Of a stretch of DNA of 64,000 bases, positions 35,257 through 43,855 are shown in pieces. Origin of the DNA: Flavobacteriaceae bacterium (GTDB lineage Bacteria; Bacteroidota; Bacteroidia; Flavobacteriales; Flavobacteriaceae); assembly GCA_031277535.1 (NCBI GenBank), contig JAITMD010000021.1, positions 186,001 through 250,000 on the forward strand. The letters are read 5' to 3'. Under the pieces are notes generated by a model. The model did no database searches, was not told where the DNA came from, and saw only the letters and a program-made list of their open reading frames with translations. The first letter of the stretch is position 1. Each line of letters begins with the position of its first letter. The translations under genes and the position numbers were made by a program.

Positions 35257-35288
35257 ACCCCTCTGCTGGGCTTTCACAACAGAGGGGT
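35257..35288 (-). terminator. terminator after OmpW-like gene
   Basis: A GC-rich 9-bp stem (35257-35265 with 35280-35288) with a 14-nt loop; on the reverse strand the downstream side is T-rich. It lies 25 bp after the OmpW-like stop. Confidence 0.75.
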
Positions 35289-35312
35289 AAAAAAAAGTAT
35301 CTCATTAAATAA

Positions 35313-35999
35313 TTAAAAACGCATACCTACACCGAATCCAATTAACATTGGGTCTACTTTTACCTTAGCAGGAATTTCTAAAGCAGCTCCTCCATTAAGA
35401 TTTGATGCATCTACAGTAACGTCAGTTTTCAAGAATAATTTTTTGAAGTCAACGTTAATGAAGAATTTATCAGTTAAATCGATATCAAAACCTACTTGGT
35501 ATCCATATCCAAAACTGTTTTTGTAAGTGATATCTTTTGCAACACCTGATTTTTCGTTGTAGAAAATAGTATAATTTGCACCCACTCCAACATAAGGTTT
35601 GAATACTTCACCAAATTTATGGTGGTATTGTACCATTAAAGTTGGAGGTAATAAATACACACTACCTAAGTCTACATTTGCATCTGATGGTCCACCAATA
35701 GCAGCTAAACTTGAACTTCTTGTTGATACATTGTGTTTTGTTGTACCTAAGATTAATTCAGCAGCAAAGTTTTCTGTGAAAAAGTATGTAAAATCTAATT
35801 CTGGGATATAATTGTTATCAACATGGATTTGTCCACCAATTACACCGATATCTGCTTTATTGTGAGGAATAACACCTACACCTCTAAGGCGCATTTGCCA
35901 TTTATAATCATTTTTCTCAGGAGTTGTTGATTCCTGTGCATATGATTGAGTACCAACTAACATAGCAGCACCCATTAAAGTAAGTAATAATTTTTTCAT
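35313..35999 (-). CDS. OmpW family outer membrane protein
   Basis: 228 residues with a signal peptide (MKKLLLTLMGAAMLVGTQSYAQ) and eight-stranded barrel character. OmpW features are WQMRLRGVGVIPHNKADIG near residue 35, the region VDNNYIPELDFTYFFTENFAAELILGTTKH, the LPPTLMVQYHHKF segment and a final VGMRF. OmpW proteins form a hydrophobic channel for small hydrophobic compounds; the physiological substrate is unclear. I chose ATG 35999, which begins the signal peptide, over 36026. Monocistronic. Confidence 0.93.
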   Translation of the reverse strand: MKKLLLTLMGAAMLVGTQSYAQESTTPEKNDYKWQMRLRGVGVIPHNKADIGVIGGQIHVDNNYIPELDFTYFFTENFAAELILGTTKHNVSTRSSSLAAIGGPSDANVDLGSVYLLPPTLMVQYHHKFGEVFKPYVGVGANYTIFYNEKSGVAKDITYKNSFGYGYQVGFDIDLTDKFFINVDFKKLFLKTDVTVDASNLNGGAALEIPAKVKVDPMLIGFGVGMRF

Positions 36000-36227
36000 A
36001 GTATTTAACTTTAAAATCTGATTCAAATGTATTGTTAAATTTATGAGAAAAATATGACTTTTGTCAGTTTTTGTAAAAAAATCAAATAATTACGCTTAAA
36101 ATTAGATAAAATATTATTTTGTTTTTGTAATGTTTTTGTTTGTTTGTTAAATTATTTAGCTAATGTTTGTTTGTCTTCTTTTTTTATTGTGGTAAATGTT
36201 GTATATTGTTAATAATAATGAAAAAAT

Positions 36228-36584
36228 ATGAAAACACTTGTAATAGGTGGTTCAACGAACCCAGAACGTTATTCTTTTAAAGCTATTTCAATGTTGCGAG
36301 AATATGACCATGAGGTTGTAACTTATGGCCTGCGTGCAGGAGTTGTAGCAGATGTAACAATTGATACAACAATTGTAGACTATGAGAAAATTGATACTGT
36401 GACACTATATCTGAATCCTAAACGACAAGAAGAGTTCTATAATTATATTTTGAGTCTAAAACCAAGGCGTGTTATATTCAACCCAGGTACAGAAAATCCT
36501 GAGTTTGAAAAAGTTTTGAATGAGCAAGGTATTATTGCAGAGGAAGCTTGTACTTTAGTTTTACTCCATACGGATCAATATTGA
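36228..36584 (+). CDS. CoA-binding (YccU-like) protein
   Basis: A 118-residue Rossmann-fold protein of the CoA-binding family (COG1832): KTLVIGGSTNPERYSFKAISML at the start and VTLYLNPKRQEEFYNYILSLKPRRVIFNPGTENPEFEKVL at the end, with an apparent acyl-CoA-binding pocket. Biological role unknown. Its last 24 bases overlap the 3' end of the convergent symporter gene on the other strand. Confidence 0.9.
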   Translation: MKTLVIGGSTNPERYSFKAISMLREYDHEVVTYGLRAGVVADVTIDTTIVDYEKIDTVTLYLNPKRQEEFYNYILSLKPRRVIFNPGTENPEFEKVLNEQGIIAEEACTLVLLHTDQY

Positions 36585-38063
36585 TTTTTTGCTTATTAAT
36601 AGTAAGAGAATTACAGTTATTAACCCATTGACTAAAATTAATTCATTATCAAATTGATAGCCTCCTAATAATGTTGTAGAGTTATTGCTAATCCATAAAG
36701 TTAGAATGGGAGCAATAACACAAATAATAGGTACTAATTTGTCCTTAACGGCTTTGTTTTTGAATAAGATAGCAAAAGCAAATAGACCTAATAATGGACC
36801 ATATGTATATGATGCTATTTTAAAGATCATACTTACTACAGAAGCATCATTAATAGCATTAAATAAGATAATAACTAAGAACATTAAAAAAGAGAATGCT
36901 AAATGTACAACCTTTCTTCTCCATACATTGGATGGATTATCTTTTTGTTTATCCATATTTAGAAAGTCTATACAAAAGGATGTTGTAAGTGCTGTAAGTG
37001 CTGAATCAGTTGTTGCAAATGTAGCAGCTGTAAGCCCAAGTAAGAATATTATAGCAGGCAGTAATGATAAGTGTTTAAAAGCAATTTCAGGAAATAGCAA
37101 ATCTGTACGCGGTTTTCCAGAAGCTAAATCTAGCGGAACTTGTATTCCATACTTTTCTGCATAGATATATAATAAGGCACCAACCCCTAAAAAGAATAGG
37201 TTAATTATGACAAAAACAGCTGTAAATGAATACATGTTTTTTTGTGCCTCTTTGATGTTAGCACAGCTCAAATTCTTTTGCATTAAGTCCTGGTCAAGAC
37301 CTACCATTGCCAGAGTTACAAATACACCTCCTATAAACTGTTTAAGAAAGTGAAAGCGAGAAGAGATAAAATCTTCAAAGAAGAATACTTTTGAATAATT
37401 ACTATTTTTAATCGTTTCAAAAGCTTCTACAGCTCCTAAATCCAAACTATTACATATAAAAATAATAGTGAAAATTACAGATGCAACTAAGAAGAAAGTT
37501 TGCAAAGTATCTGTTACAATAATTGTTTTTAGGCCACCTTTATAGGTATAAGCATAAATTAAAGCTAAAGCTATTAAAACCGTCAGAAAGAATGGTACGC
37601 CATAATAATCAAATACATAACGTTGAAGTACAATAACAACTAAGTATAGGCGAAAAGCAGATCCAATAGTTCTACTAAGTAGAAAAATTAAAGCAGCTGA
37701 TTTATAACTGTAATGGCCTAATTTCTTTTCAATATATGTATAGATAGATACTAAATTATATTTGTAATATAACGGGAGTAAGATAGAAGCTGTCAGTAAA
37801 AAACCTACTGCATTTCCTAAGACAAATTGAAAGTATTTGAATTGTTCTCCATTAGGTGAGCCAACCTCTCCTGGTACAGAAATAAATGTTACACCAGACA
37901 AGGCAGTACCAATCATTCCAAAAGCGACTAAGTACCATTTGGCATTTTTATTAGCACTAAAAAAAGCATCATTACTACTGTCTTTTTTACTGATATAACG
38001 TGATATAGCGATTAATATTCCAAAGTATATAACAATAATGCTTATAATGCTTAATGGGCTCAT
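36561..38063 (-). CDS. sodium:solute symporter
   Basis: 500-residue inner-membrane transporter of the SSS (LeuT-fold) family with 13 predicted helices. Landmarks are SDAFFSANKN-like start (KDSSNDAFFSANKNAKWYLVA), GTALSGVTFISVPGEV near 55-70, and the large helix set with GLTAATFATTDSALTALTTSFCIDF. The substrate (sugar, amino acid, sialate or other) cannot be told from the sequence. Its 3' end overlaps the CoA-binding gene by 24 bp, so neither has room for a separate terminator. Confidence 0.93.
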   Translation of the reverse strand: MSPLSIISIIVIYFGILIAISRYISKKDSSNDAFFSANKNAKWYLVAFGMIGTALSGVTFISVPGEVGSPNGEQFKYFQFVLGNAVGFLLTASILLPLYYKYNLVSIYTYIEKKLGHYSYKSAALIFLLSRTIGSAFRLYLVVIVLQRYVFDYYGVPFFLTVLIALALIYAYTYKGGLKTIIVTDTLQTFFLVASVIFTIIFICNSLDLGAVEAFETIKNSNYSKVFFFEDFISSRFHFLKQFIGGVFVTLAMVGLDQDLMQKNLSCANIKEAQKNMYSFTAVFVIINLFFLGVGALLYIYAEKYGIQVPLDLASGKPRTDLLFPEIAFKHLSLLPAIIFLLGLTAATFATTDSALTALTTSFCIDFLNMDKQKDNPSNVWRRKVVHLAFSFLMFLVIILFNAINDASVVSMIFKIASYTYGPLLGLFAFAILFKNKAVKDKLVPIICVIAPILTLWISNNSTTLLGGYQFDNELILVNGLITVILLLLISKKSILIRME

Positions 38064-38186
38064 GGTTTAATATATTTAATATGCTTTCAAAAGTAATTCT
38101 TTTTTGCTTTCTACCATACATTTATGAAAGGTCTATAGGAATCTTCTATGACAATTAATTTTCTTTCTTTTTTATATCTTTGCTTT

Positions 38187-38807
38187 ATGGAATTTCCTTC
38201 AAAATTATTAGAAAAAGCAGTAGACGAAATGTCTCAATTACCGGGTATTGGCAAACGTACAGCACTTCGATTAATGTTACACATACTTAAACAGCCAGAA
38301 GAACAAACAATTCATTTGGCAGAAGCATTGCTGAGTTTGAGAAAAGATATTATTTTTTGTAAGAGTTGTCACAACATTTCGGATGAGGATATTTGTGATA
38401 TTTGTGCTAATCCTATTCGAGATCATCAAACAATTTGTGTTGTGGAAGATATTCGAGATGTTATGGCTTTAGAAAATACACAGCTTTTCAAAGGAATTTA
38501 CCATGTTTTGGGAGGTAAAATTTCACCTATGGATGGAGTCGGACCTAACCAATTAAATATTCAAGCCTTAGTTGATAAAGTAAAGAATGGAGAAGTAAAA
38601 GAAATTATTTTTGCTTTGAGTTCTACTATGGAAGGAGATACAACAAATTTTTACATTTATAAACAAATAAAAGAATATGATATCATAACCTCTACCATTG
38701 CAAGAGGTATTGCAGTAGGGGATGAGTTAGAATATGCAGATGAAGTAACATTGGGACGAAGCTTAGTCCATCGAGTACCATTCGAAACAGCTTTCAAACC
38801 TGTATAA
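38187..38807 (+). CDS. recR: recombination mediator protein RecR
   Basis: Works with RecFO to load RecA at gaps. The 206 residues have an N-terminal helix-hairpin-helix (QLPGIGKRTALRLML), a four-cysteine zinc finger (CKSCHNISDEDICDIC), a Toprim domain (TICVVEDIRDVMALE, YHVLGGKISPMDGVGP) and the Walker-B-like tail GVAVGDELEYADEVTLGRS-type region. I place the start at 38187, the ATG that begins the conserved part; the longer frame to 38148 adds a poorly conserved 13-residue piece and runs through a -7 promoter box (38175-38182). Confidence 0.95.
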   Translation: MEFPSKLLEKAVDEMSQLPGIGKRTALRLMLHILKQPEEQTIHLAEALLSLRKDIIFCKSCHNISDEDICDICANPIRDHQTICVVEDIRDVMALENTQLFKGIYHVLGGKISPMDGVGPNQLNIQALVDKVKNGEVKEIIFALSSTMEGDTTNFYIYKQIKEYDIITSTIARGIAVGDELEYADEVTLGRSLVHRVPFETAFKPV

Positions 38808-38820
38808 TGAATAATCATTT

Positions 38821-38858
38821 AAACCCGCAATTTATCAATAGTGATAAATTGCGGGTTT
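38821..38858 (+). terminator. intrinsic terminator after recR
   Basis: A perfect 17-bp stem (38821-38837 with 38842-38858) with a 4-nt loop and a T-run; strong. Confidence 0.9.
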
Positions 38859-38992
38859 TTTTGTACTTCTATTTCTTGAATTTTATCAAGAGGTATTTTT
38901 AAGAATATTGTATCCTCTTACTTCTTATATTACTTATACTTAGAATGTGTTTAGATAGTGGTTTTAACACTAAATTAATTATTAGTCTTGTC

Positions 38993-39000
38993 TAATTTTG
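38993..39000 (+). promoter_or_regulatory. -7 promoter box upstream of feoAB
   Basis: TAATTTTG fits TAnnTTTG and lies 29 nt before the feoA ATG. No consensus -33 TTG is seen, in keeping with a regulated promoter. I could not see a clear Fur or DtxR box. Confidence 0.5.
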
Positions 39001-39028
39001 TAATTTTACAACTCTAAAGAACTTAAGT

Positions 39029-39262
39029 ATGAATTTATCAGAATTACCAATAGGGGTAAAAGCCATAATTGAAGGAATTGAAGTTGGATGTCCAAAAGAA
39101 GTACATCAACGTTTTCTTGATTTAGGTTTTGTACGTGGAGCTGAAATAGAGGTACACAATGTTAGTCCTTTAAAAGACCCTGTGGCATATTCTATATACA
39201 ATACGATTATTTCTCTTCGAAAAGAAGATGCTATGCGTGTTTTAGTTTCTTTAGCACATTAA
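39029..39262 (+). CDS. feoA: ferrous iron transport protein A
   Basis: A 77-residue SH3-like protein that supports FeoB in Fe2+ uptake. It shows the family layout: LSELPIGVKAIIEGIE, RFLDLGFVRGAEIEV and YSIYNTIISLRKEDAMRVLV. It lies 26 bp before feoB in one operon; FeoC is absent, as usual in this phylum. Confidence 0.94.
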   Translation: MNLSELPIGVKAIIEGIEVGCPKEVHQRFLDLGFVRGAEIEVHNVSPLKDPVAYSIYNTIISLRKEDAMRVLVSLAH

Positions 39263-39288
39263 ATTTTTATAGGAAGGAGAAAAATATT

Positions 39289-41466
39289 ATGGCACAATCA
39301 GCCTGCGATATATGTGAATTAAATACTACAGCAGAGTTAAAGAAGTTAGGAGATAGCTCTGGTAAGTTTAATTATACAATCGCGCTTGCAGGAAATCCCA
39401 ATACAGGAAAGAGTACAATTTTTAATGCTCTTACAGGATTAAAACAGCATACAGGAAACTGGCCTGGAAAAACAGTTACACGTGCAGAAGGGAGCTTTCA
39501 ATTTAAAGATAATAAGTATCGAATAATTGATTTACCTGGAACATATTCATTGATGTCTACTTCAGAAGATGAGGAAGTTGCAAGAGATTTCATCTTGTTT
39601 GGTCGTCCAGATGTTACTGTTGTAGTTGTTGACTCAGGACGTTTAGAACGTCATTTAAGTTTAGTAGTTCAAATACAAGAAATTACTAATAAGGTAGTTG
39701 TATGTTTAAACTTAATGGATGAAGCTAAACGTCATGGTGTAGAAATTGATGTTCGTGGATTATCACGTGATTTAGGAGTTCCGGTTATTCCTACATCAGC
39801 AAGAAATAAAGAAGGAATTAGTGAATTGTTAATGGCGATTGATCAGGTAGCAACAGGATCTTTTGTACCTGAACATAAGACAATTACTGGTATTTCAGGA
39901 GAATCAAGAAATGCTGTACAAGAAGTAGCACAAGAATTATTAGCAATCGATGTAAATTTACCAAGCCCTTCTTGGTTGGCTATGCGCTTAATACAACAAG
40001 ATAAAAGCATTGAAGAAGCATTGCAAAATAATACGTTGTCAACGGTTGTAAATCCAGAAAACATAAAAGGAATATTAGATAAAGCACATGACTATAGTGA
40101 AAAGTTAGGTTTAAATTATTCAGACAATATAGCAAGTGCTATTTTTACTCAAGTATCTAAAACGGTTAAGAGTACAGTGAAATCTGATGAAAACCAAAGA
40201 GCTTTCAGAGTAGATAGAGCAATAGATAATGTAGTAACAAGTAAACGTTTTGGTTTTCCAATTATGTTGTTAATGCTTGGAGGTATATTATGGTTAACTA
40301 TTATAGGTTCAAACTATCCTTCAAGCGCTTTGTCTTATCTACTTTTAGAAGAGTTATATCCTTTGTTAAAAGGAGGAGCAGAGAGTTTAAATTTCCCTTG
40401 GTGGCTGTCAGGTTTTTTAATTGATGGAGTATATTTAGCTACTGCATGGGTTATTGCAGTTATGTTACCTCCAATGGCTATATTTTTTCCTTTGTTTACG
40501 TTATTAGAGGATTTTGGATATTTACCTCGTGTAGCTTTTAATTTAGACCGATTGTTTAAAGGAGCTGGTGCGCATGGTAAACAGGCCTTAACGATGAGTA
40601 TGGGATTTGGTTGTAATGCAGCAGGAGTTGTAGCTACTCGTATTATTAATAGTCCACGAGAAAAGTTGATTGCGATTATCACTAATAATTTTTCTCTTTG
40701 TAATGGTCGTTGGCCTACTCAGATTTTAATGGCAAGTATATTTGTAGGAGCGTTAGTTCCTTCATATTTATCACATACAGTATCTACATTAGCAGTAGTA
40801 GGAGTTGTAGTATTGGGTATTTCATTTACTTTTTTTACTTCATGGTTATTGTCTAAAACATTATTAAAAGGGGAGTCTTCTTTCTTTACTTTAGAGTTAC
40901 CACCTTATAGACCACCAAGAGTATTACAAACAATTTATACCTCATTGATTGATCGTACATTGATTGTATTATGGCGTGCTATTGTATTTGCAGCCCCTGC
41001 TGGAGCCGTTATTTGGTTAGTGTGTAATTTAACAATAGGTGATCAGAGTATTGCTCTTTGGGTAATTCAAGGATTAGATCCAATAGGAGTATTTATAGGA
41101 TTAAATGGAGTTATTTTATTAGCTTATATTGTAGCTATTCCAGCAAATGAAATAGTAATCCCTACAGTATTAATGCTTACAGCAATGGTATTGGGAGATG
41201 CCACATTAGGAGAAGGTGCAGGAGTTATGTTTGAAGTATCAGACGGAGAAATTGCTAATATTCTACATATGGCCGGTTGGACTACATTAACAGGAATTAA
41301 TCTAATGTTATTTAGTTTGTTGCATAATCCATGTAGTACTACAATTTATACAATATATAAAGAAACCAAGAGTATAAAATGGACTACAGTAGCTTCGATT
41401 CTACCAATTGTGTTTGGTATTATTGTTTGTTTTGTTGTAGCACAGATTTGGTACCTATTCACATAG
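39289..41466 (+). CDS. feoB: ferrous iron transport protein B
   Basis: Inner-membrane Fe2+ permease with an N-terminal GTPase. The 725 residues contain G1 GNPNTGKST, G3 DLPGTY, G4 NLMDEAKRHG and G5 TSARN, a helical regulatory domain, and two Gate domains with a six-to-eight helix core (CNAAGVVATRIINSP, CNGRWPTQI, and IVAIPANEIVIPTVLM). The first 20 residues carry a CDIC pair before the G domain, an extension I also see as unusual and perhaps metal-linked. The gene ends 24 bp before a hairpin terminator shared with the next, convergent gene. Confidence 0.96.
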   Translation: MAQSACDICELNTTAELKKLGDSSGKFNYTIALAGNPNTGKSTIFNALTGLKQHTGNWPGKTVTRAEGSFQFKDNKYRIIDLPGTYSLMSTSEDEEVARDFILFGRPDVTVVVVDSGRLERHLSLVVQIQEITNKVVVCLNLMDEAKRHGVEIDVRGLSRDLGVPVIPTSARNKEGISELLMAIDQVATGSFVPEHKTITGISGESRNAVQEVAQELLAIDVNLPSPSWLAMRLIQQDKSIEEALQNNTLSTVVNPENIKGILDKAHDYSEKLGLNYSDNIASAIFTQVSKTVKSTVKSDENQRAFRVDRAIDNVVTSKRFGFPIMLLMLGGILWLTIIGSNYPSSALSYLLLEELYPLLKGGAESLNFPWWLSGFLIDGVYLATAWVIAVMLPPMAIFFPLFTLLEDFGYLPRVAFNLDRLFKGAGAHGKQALTMSMGFGCNAAGVVATRIINSPREKLIAIITNNFSLCNGRWPTQILMASIFVGALVPSYLSHTVSTLAVVGVVVLGISFTFFTSWLLSKTLLKGESSFFTLELPPYRPPRVLQTIYTSLIDRTLIVLWRAIVFAAPAGAVIWLVCNLTIGDQSIALWVIQGLDPIGVFIGLNGVILLAYIVAIPANEIVIPTVLMLTAMVLGDATLGEGAGVMFEVSDGEIANILHMAGWTTLTGINLMLFSLLHNPCSTTIYTIYKETKSIKWTTVASILPIVFGIIVCFVVAQIWYLFT

Positions 41467-41490
41467 GTATCACTTTATAAGTTATAAATA

Positions 41491-41517
41491 GAAAGAGCGG
41501 AATTATTCCGCTCTTTC
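41491..41517. terminator. bidirectional terminator with stop codon in the loop
   Basis: A perfect 12-bp stem (41491-41502 with 41506-41517) and a 3-nt loop, followed by T on the right and preceded by A on the left. The loop TTA (41503-41505) is the TAA stop of the reverse-strand gene, so the last four codons of that gene form one arm. Confidence 0.87.
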
Positions 41518-42162
41518 TTGTATTAATCCTTCCCCAATTTCAATAGAAGGCCCTAAATGTTTTGGTTTTTTATCTGTTAGGTTGTCTAACAATACTTTTA
41601 CTCGTGCAAATTTCTCTCTAAGTAAAGTTTTGAAACCATATTTACGAGTAACATCTTTTGCATTAAAAGCAACAGTGTTTAAACCTAAATGATTAGCGAT
41701 ATAAACAGCTCTTTGATTATGAAATGGCTGAGATATAATAGTAAAGCTCTCTTGGCCAAATATAGCATGCATTCTAAAGATAGAGTCTAACGTACGTAAA
41801 CCAGCATAATCTAAATATATTTTTTCTCTTGGAATACCTCGTGCAATTAAAGCTGCTTCCATATCCATAGGTTCATTGTAATCTTTACGACTATTATCTC
41901 CACTTACTACAATATAGTCAATTTTACCAGCTTTATATAAGGCAACTGTAGCATCAATGCGGTATGTAAAATAGTAATTGGTATATCCTCCTTTCAATTC
42001 TTTTGCTGTTCCCAATACAACACCTACTTTATTATGAGGAATATTTTCTACTGTATTGTATAATTTGTCTTTGGTTGTTGCTGATACATACCAATCACAC
42101 AATAGAATAGTAACGATTAGAGTAACAAGAAGAATAGCTCCATACTTTAGCTTGGTTTTCAT
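41503..42162 (-). CDS. SanA/YdcF-like DUF218 membrane-anchored protein
   Basis: 219 residues with one N-terminal transmembrane helix (about 8-26) and a DUF218 (SanA/ElyC/YdcF) domain. Key motifs are HNKVGVVLGTAKELKGGYTNYYFTYRIDA and DYIVVSGDNSRKDYNEP, AALIARGIPREKIYLDYAGLRTLDSIFRMH, and FTIISQPFHNQRAVYIANHL. E. coli SanA affects envelope permeability to vancomycin; the biochemistry is unknown. The stop codon lies in the loop of the shared terminator. Confidence 0.92.
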   Translation of the reverse strand: MKTKLKYGAILLVTLIVTILLCDWYVSATTKDKLYNTVENIPHNKVGVVLGTAKELKGGYTNYYFTYRIDATVALYKAGKIDYIVVSGDNSRKDYNEPMDMEAALIARGIPREKIYLDYAGLRTLDSIFRMHAIFGQESFTIISQPFHNQRAVYIANHLGLNTVAFNAKDVTRKYGFKTLLREKFARVKVLLDNLTDKKPKHLGPSIEIGEGLIQERAE

Positions 42163-42210
42163 TTTTCTTTTTTTTAGCTAAGCTATAAAATGTTTTCTAA
42201 AATTTATAAA

Positions 42211-42240
42211 AAAAGCGTTGGGATTAATACCAACGCTTTT
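42211..42240 (-). terminator. terminator overlapping the helicase 3' end
   Basis: An 11-bp stem (42211-42221 with 42230-42240) followed on the reverse strand by a T-rich stretch. The stop codon TAA (42226-42224) sits in the loop, and the codons for the last residues (KKRW) form the right arm. Confidence 0.83.
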
Positions 42241-43480
42241 TGTTTTTCTTTGAACTCTCAGATTTGCGAGAGTTCTTATTTTTAGATTTATTTCTAAAGT
42301 CTTTTTTAGGAGCTTCTGCCCCTTTTTCTCCTTTTTTAGGTTCATCTTTCCAAGGAAAAGGGTGATCTGTTACTTCTTTTGGTTGTAAACGAGCAAACTT
42401 ACAGATATCTTGCCAATAACTTTTTTCTGATTTATCACAGAAAGATAAAGCTAATCCATCATTACCTGCTCTACCTGTACGTCCAATACGGTGTACAAAA
42501 GTTTCAGGAATATTTGGTAAATCATAGTTGATTACTACTGGTAAAGAATCAATGTCAATTCCACGAGCAGCTATATCTGTTGCTACAAGTACCTTAGTTT
42601 CTTTGTTTTTAAAGCTATCTAAGGCTTCTTGACGTGCTGTTTGCGATTTATCTCCATGGAAGGCAGCTGCATTCACACCATTTTTAACTAAAGCTTCTAC
42701 AACACCGTCTGCTCCATGTTTAGTACGTGTAAATACTAATACATCTGATAGTTTTTCATTGCGTATAATGTGGTAAAGCAATTTCTTTTTATCTCCTTTT
42801 TCAACAAAGTATACTTTTTGTTTGACAGATTTTGCAGTTGATGATATAGGATCTACAGCTACATATTCTGGTTTTTGCATAAACTCTTGTGCCAATTCTC
42901 TAATCGGAAGGGGCATAGTTGCAGAAAACAATAAGGTTTGTCTATTGTCAGGACTTAGGCGAATCAGTTTTTTTACATCATCAATAAAGCCCATATCTAA
43001 CATTAAGTCAGCCTCATCCAATACTAAGAAATGAAGATAAGATAAATCTAAATGATTTTGTTTGTATAGATCTAACAAACGACCAGGTGTTCCAATAATA
43101 ACATCTGCTCCTTTTTTTAATTGATCTATTTGAGGTTTAATAGACATTCCTCCATAAATAGTTACATGTGTAACGTTTGTATATTTACTGTATTTCTCGA
43201 AGTTTTCTCCAATTTGTACAGCTAATTCTCTTGTAGGTGTTACAACTAATACTTTTGCTTTTTTTGCATTTTTAGTATTTCCTATTTTATGCAAATAGTG
43301 AATGATAGGCATAGCGAAGGCAGCTGTTTTCCCAGTACCTGTTTGTGCACAACCAATCAAATCTTTTTCTGCTAAGATAACAGGAATAGCTTTTTGCTGA
43401 ATTGGCGTAGGTTCTTTATATCCCATTTCATCTATTGCGTGTAAAATATTTCTATGTAGTTGTAAATCTGCAAATGTCAT
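42224..43480 (-). CDS. DEAD-box ATP-dependent RNA helicase (RhlE-like)
   Basis: Unwinds RNA duplexes, in ribosome assembly, RNA decay or cold adaptation. The 418 residues have the full motif set: Q motif PTPIQQKAIPVI, GCAQTGTGKTAAF, PTRELAVQIG, TPGRLLD, LDEADLMLDMGF (DEAD), SAT, ATDIAARGIDIDSLPVVINYDLP and HRIGRTGRAG. A 38-residue Lys/Ser-rich tail (NKSKNKNSRKS) follows and likely binds RNA. It reads away from the T9SS gene. The -7 box TACCTTTG lies at 43510-43503 on the reverse strand, 23 nt before the start codon. Confidence 0.93.
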   Translation of the reverse strand: MTFADLQLHRNILHAIDEMGYKEPTPIQQKAIPVILAEKDLIGCAQTGTGKTAAFAMPIIHYLHKIGNTKNAKKAKVLVVTPTRELAVQIGENFEKYSKYTNVTHVTIYGGMSIKPQIDQLKKGADVIIGTPGRLLDLYKQNHLDLSYLHFLVLDEADLMLDMGFIDDVKKLIRLSPDNRQTLLFSATMPLPIRELAQEFMQKPEYVAVDPISSTAKSVKQKVYFVEKGDKKKLLYHIIRNEKLSDVLVFTRTKHGADGVVEALVKNGVNAAAFHGDKSQTARQEALDSFKNKETKVLVATDIAARGIDIDSLPVVINYDLPNIPETFVHRIGRTGRAGNDGLALSFCDKSEKSYWQDICKFARLQPKEVTDHPFPWKDEPKKGEKGAEAPKKDFRNKSKNKNSRKSESSKKNKKRWY

Positions 43481-43855
43481 ATATGTAATCTATTATTTGT
43501 TACAAAGGTACTTTAATTTTAGTTTAGGAATAAAATATTGCTACAAACTACTTGAAAAAAGTAAATAGATAGGAATATAATAATAAGGTAATAGGGGAGA
43601 TTATAGTAGAGAGAGGCTTTAGGAATATCACTTAGCATACGGGCTGCTACCATTTAAGTCAAATGAATTGACTTGGAGTTTTTAAAGTATTAGCTGTTTA
43701 GGTTATTGGTTTTTATATGCTGTAAGGTTGGTTTTTGTCATTTTTGAAGATGTTATTTATATAAAATAGTTCAATATGTGTTTTTTTTATTTTAATGAAT
43801 GTTTTTTATTAACATTATTTTAGTAATTTTCTCCACCAAAATAACAACAACAAAT
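43481..43855. other. 375-bp gene-free region with a possible small hairpin
   Basis: Holds the helicase -7 box (43503-43510, reverse) and, near the right end, poly-T sequence before the T9SS gene. A 7-bp hairpin (43656-43662 with 43668-43674) followed by a few T residues could end a short transcript from about 43590, but no gene is clear. Confidence 0.4.

Noticed and set aside
36685..37164. 159-aa forward frame inside the symporter gene
   Set aside because: It lies antisense to a well-supported transporter, has no family features and shadows its codon bias.
40335..40682. 115-aa reverse frame inside feoB
   Set aside because: Antisense to the FeoB membrane domain; no recognisable domain and no promoter of its own.
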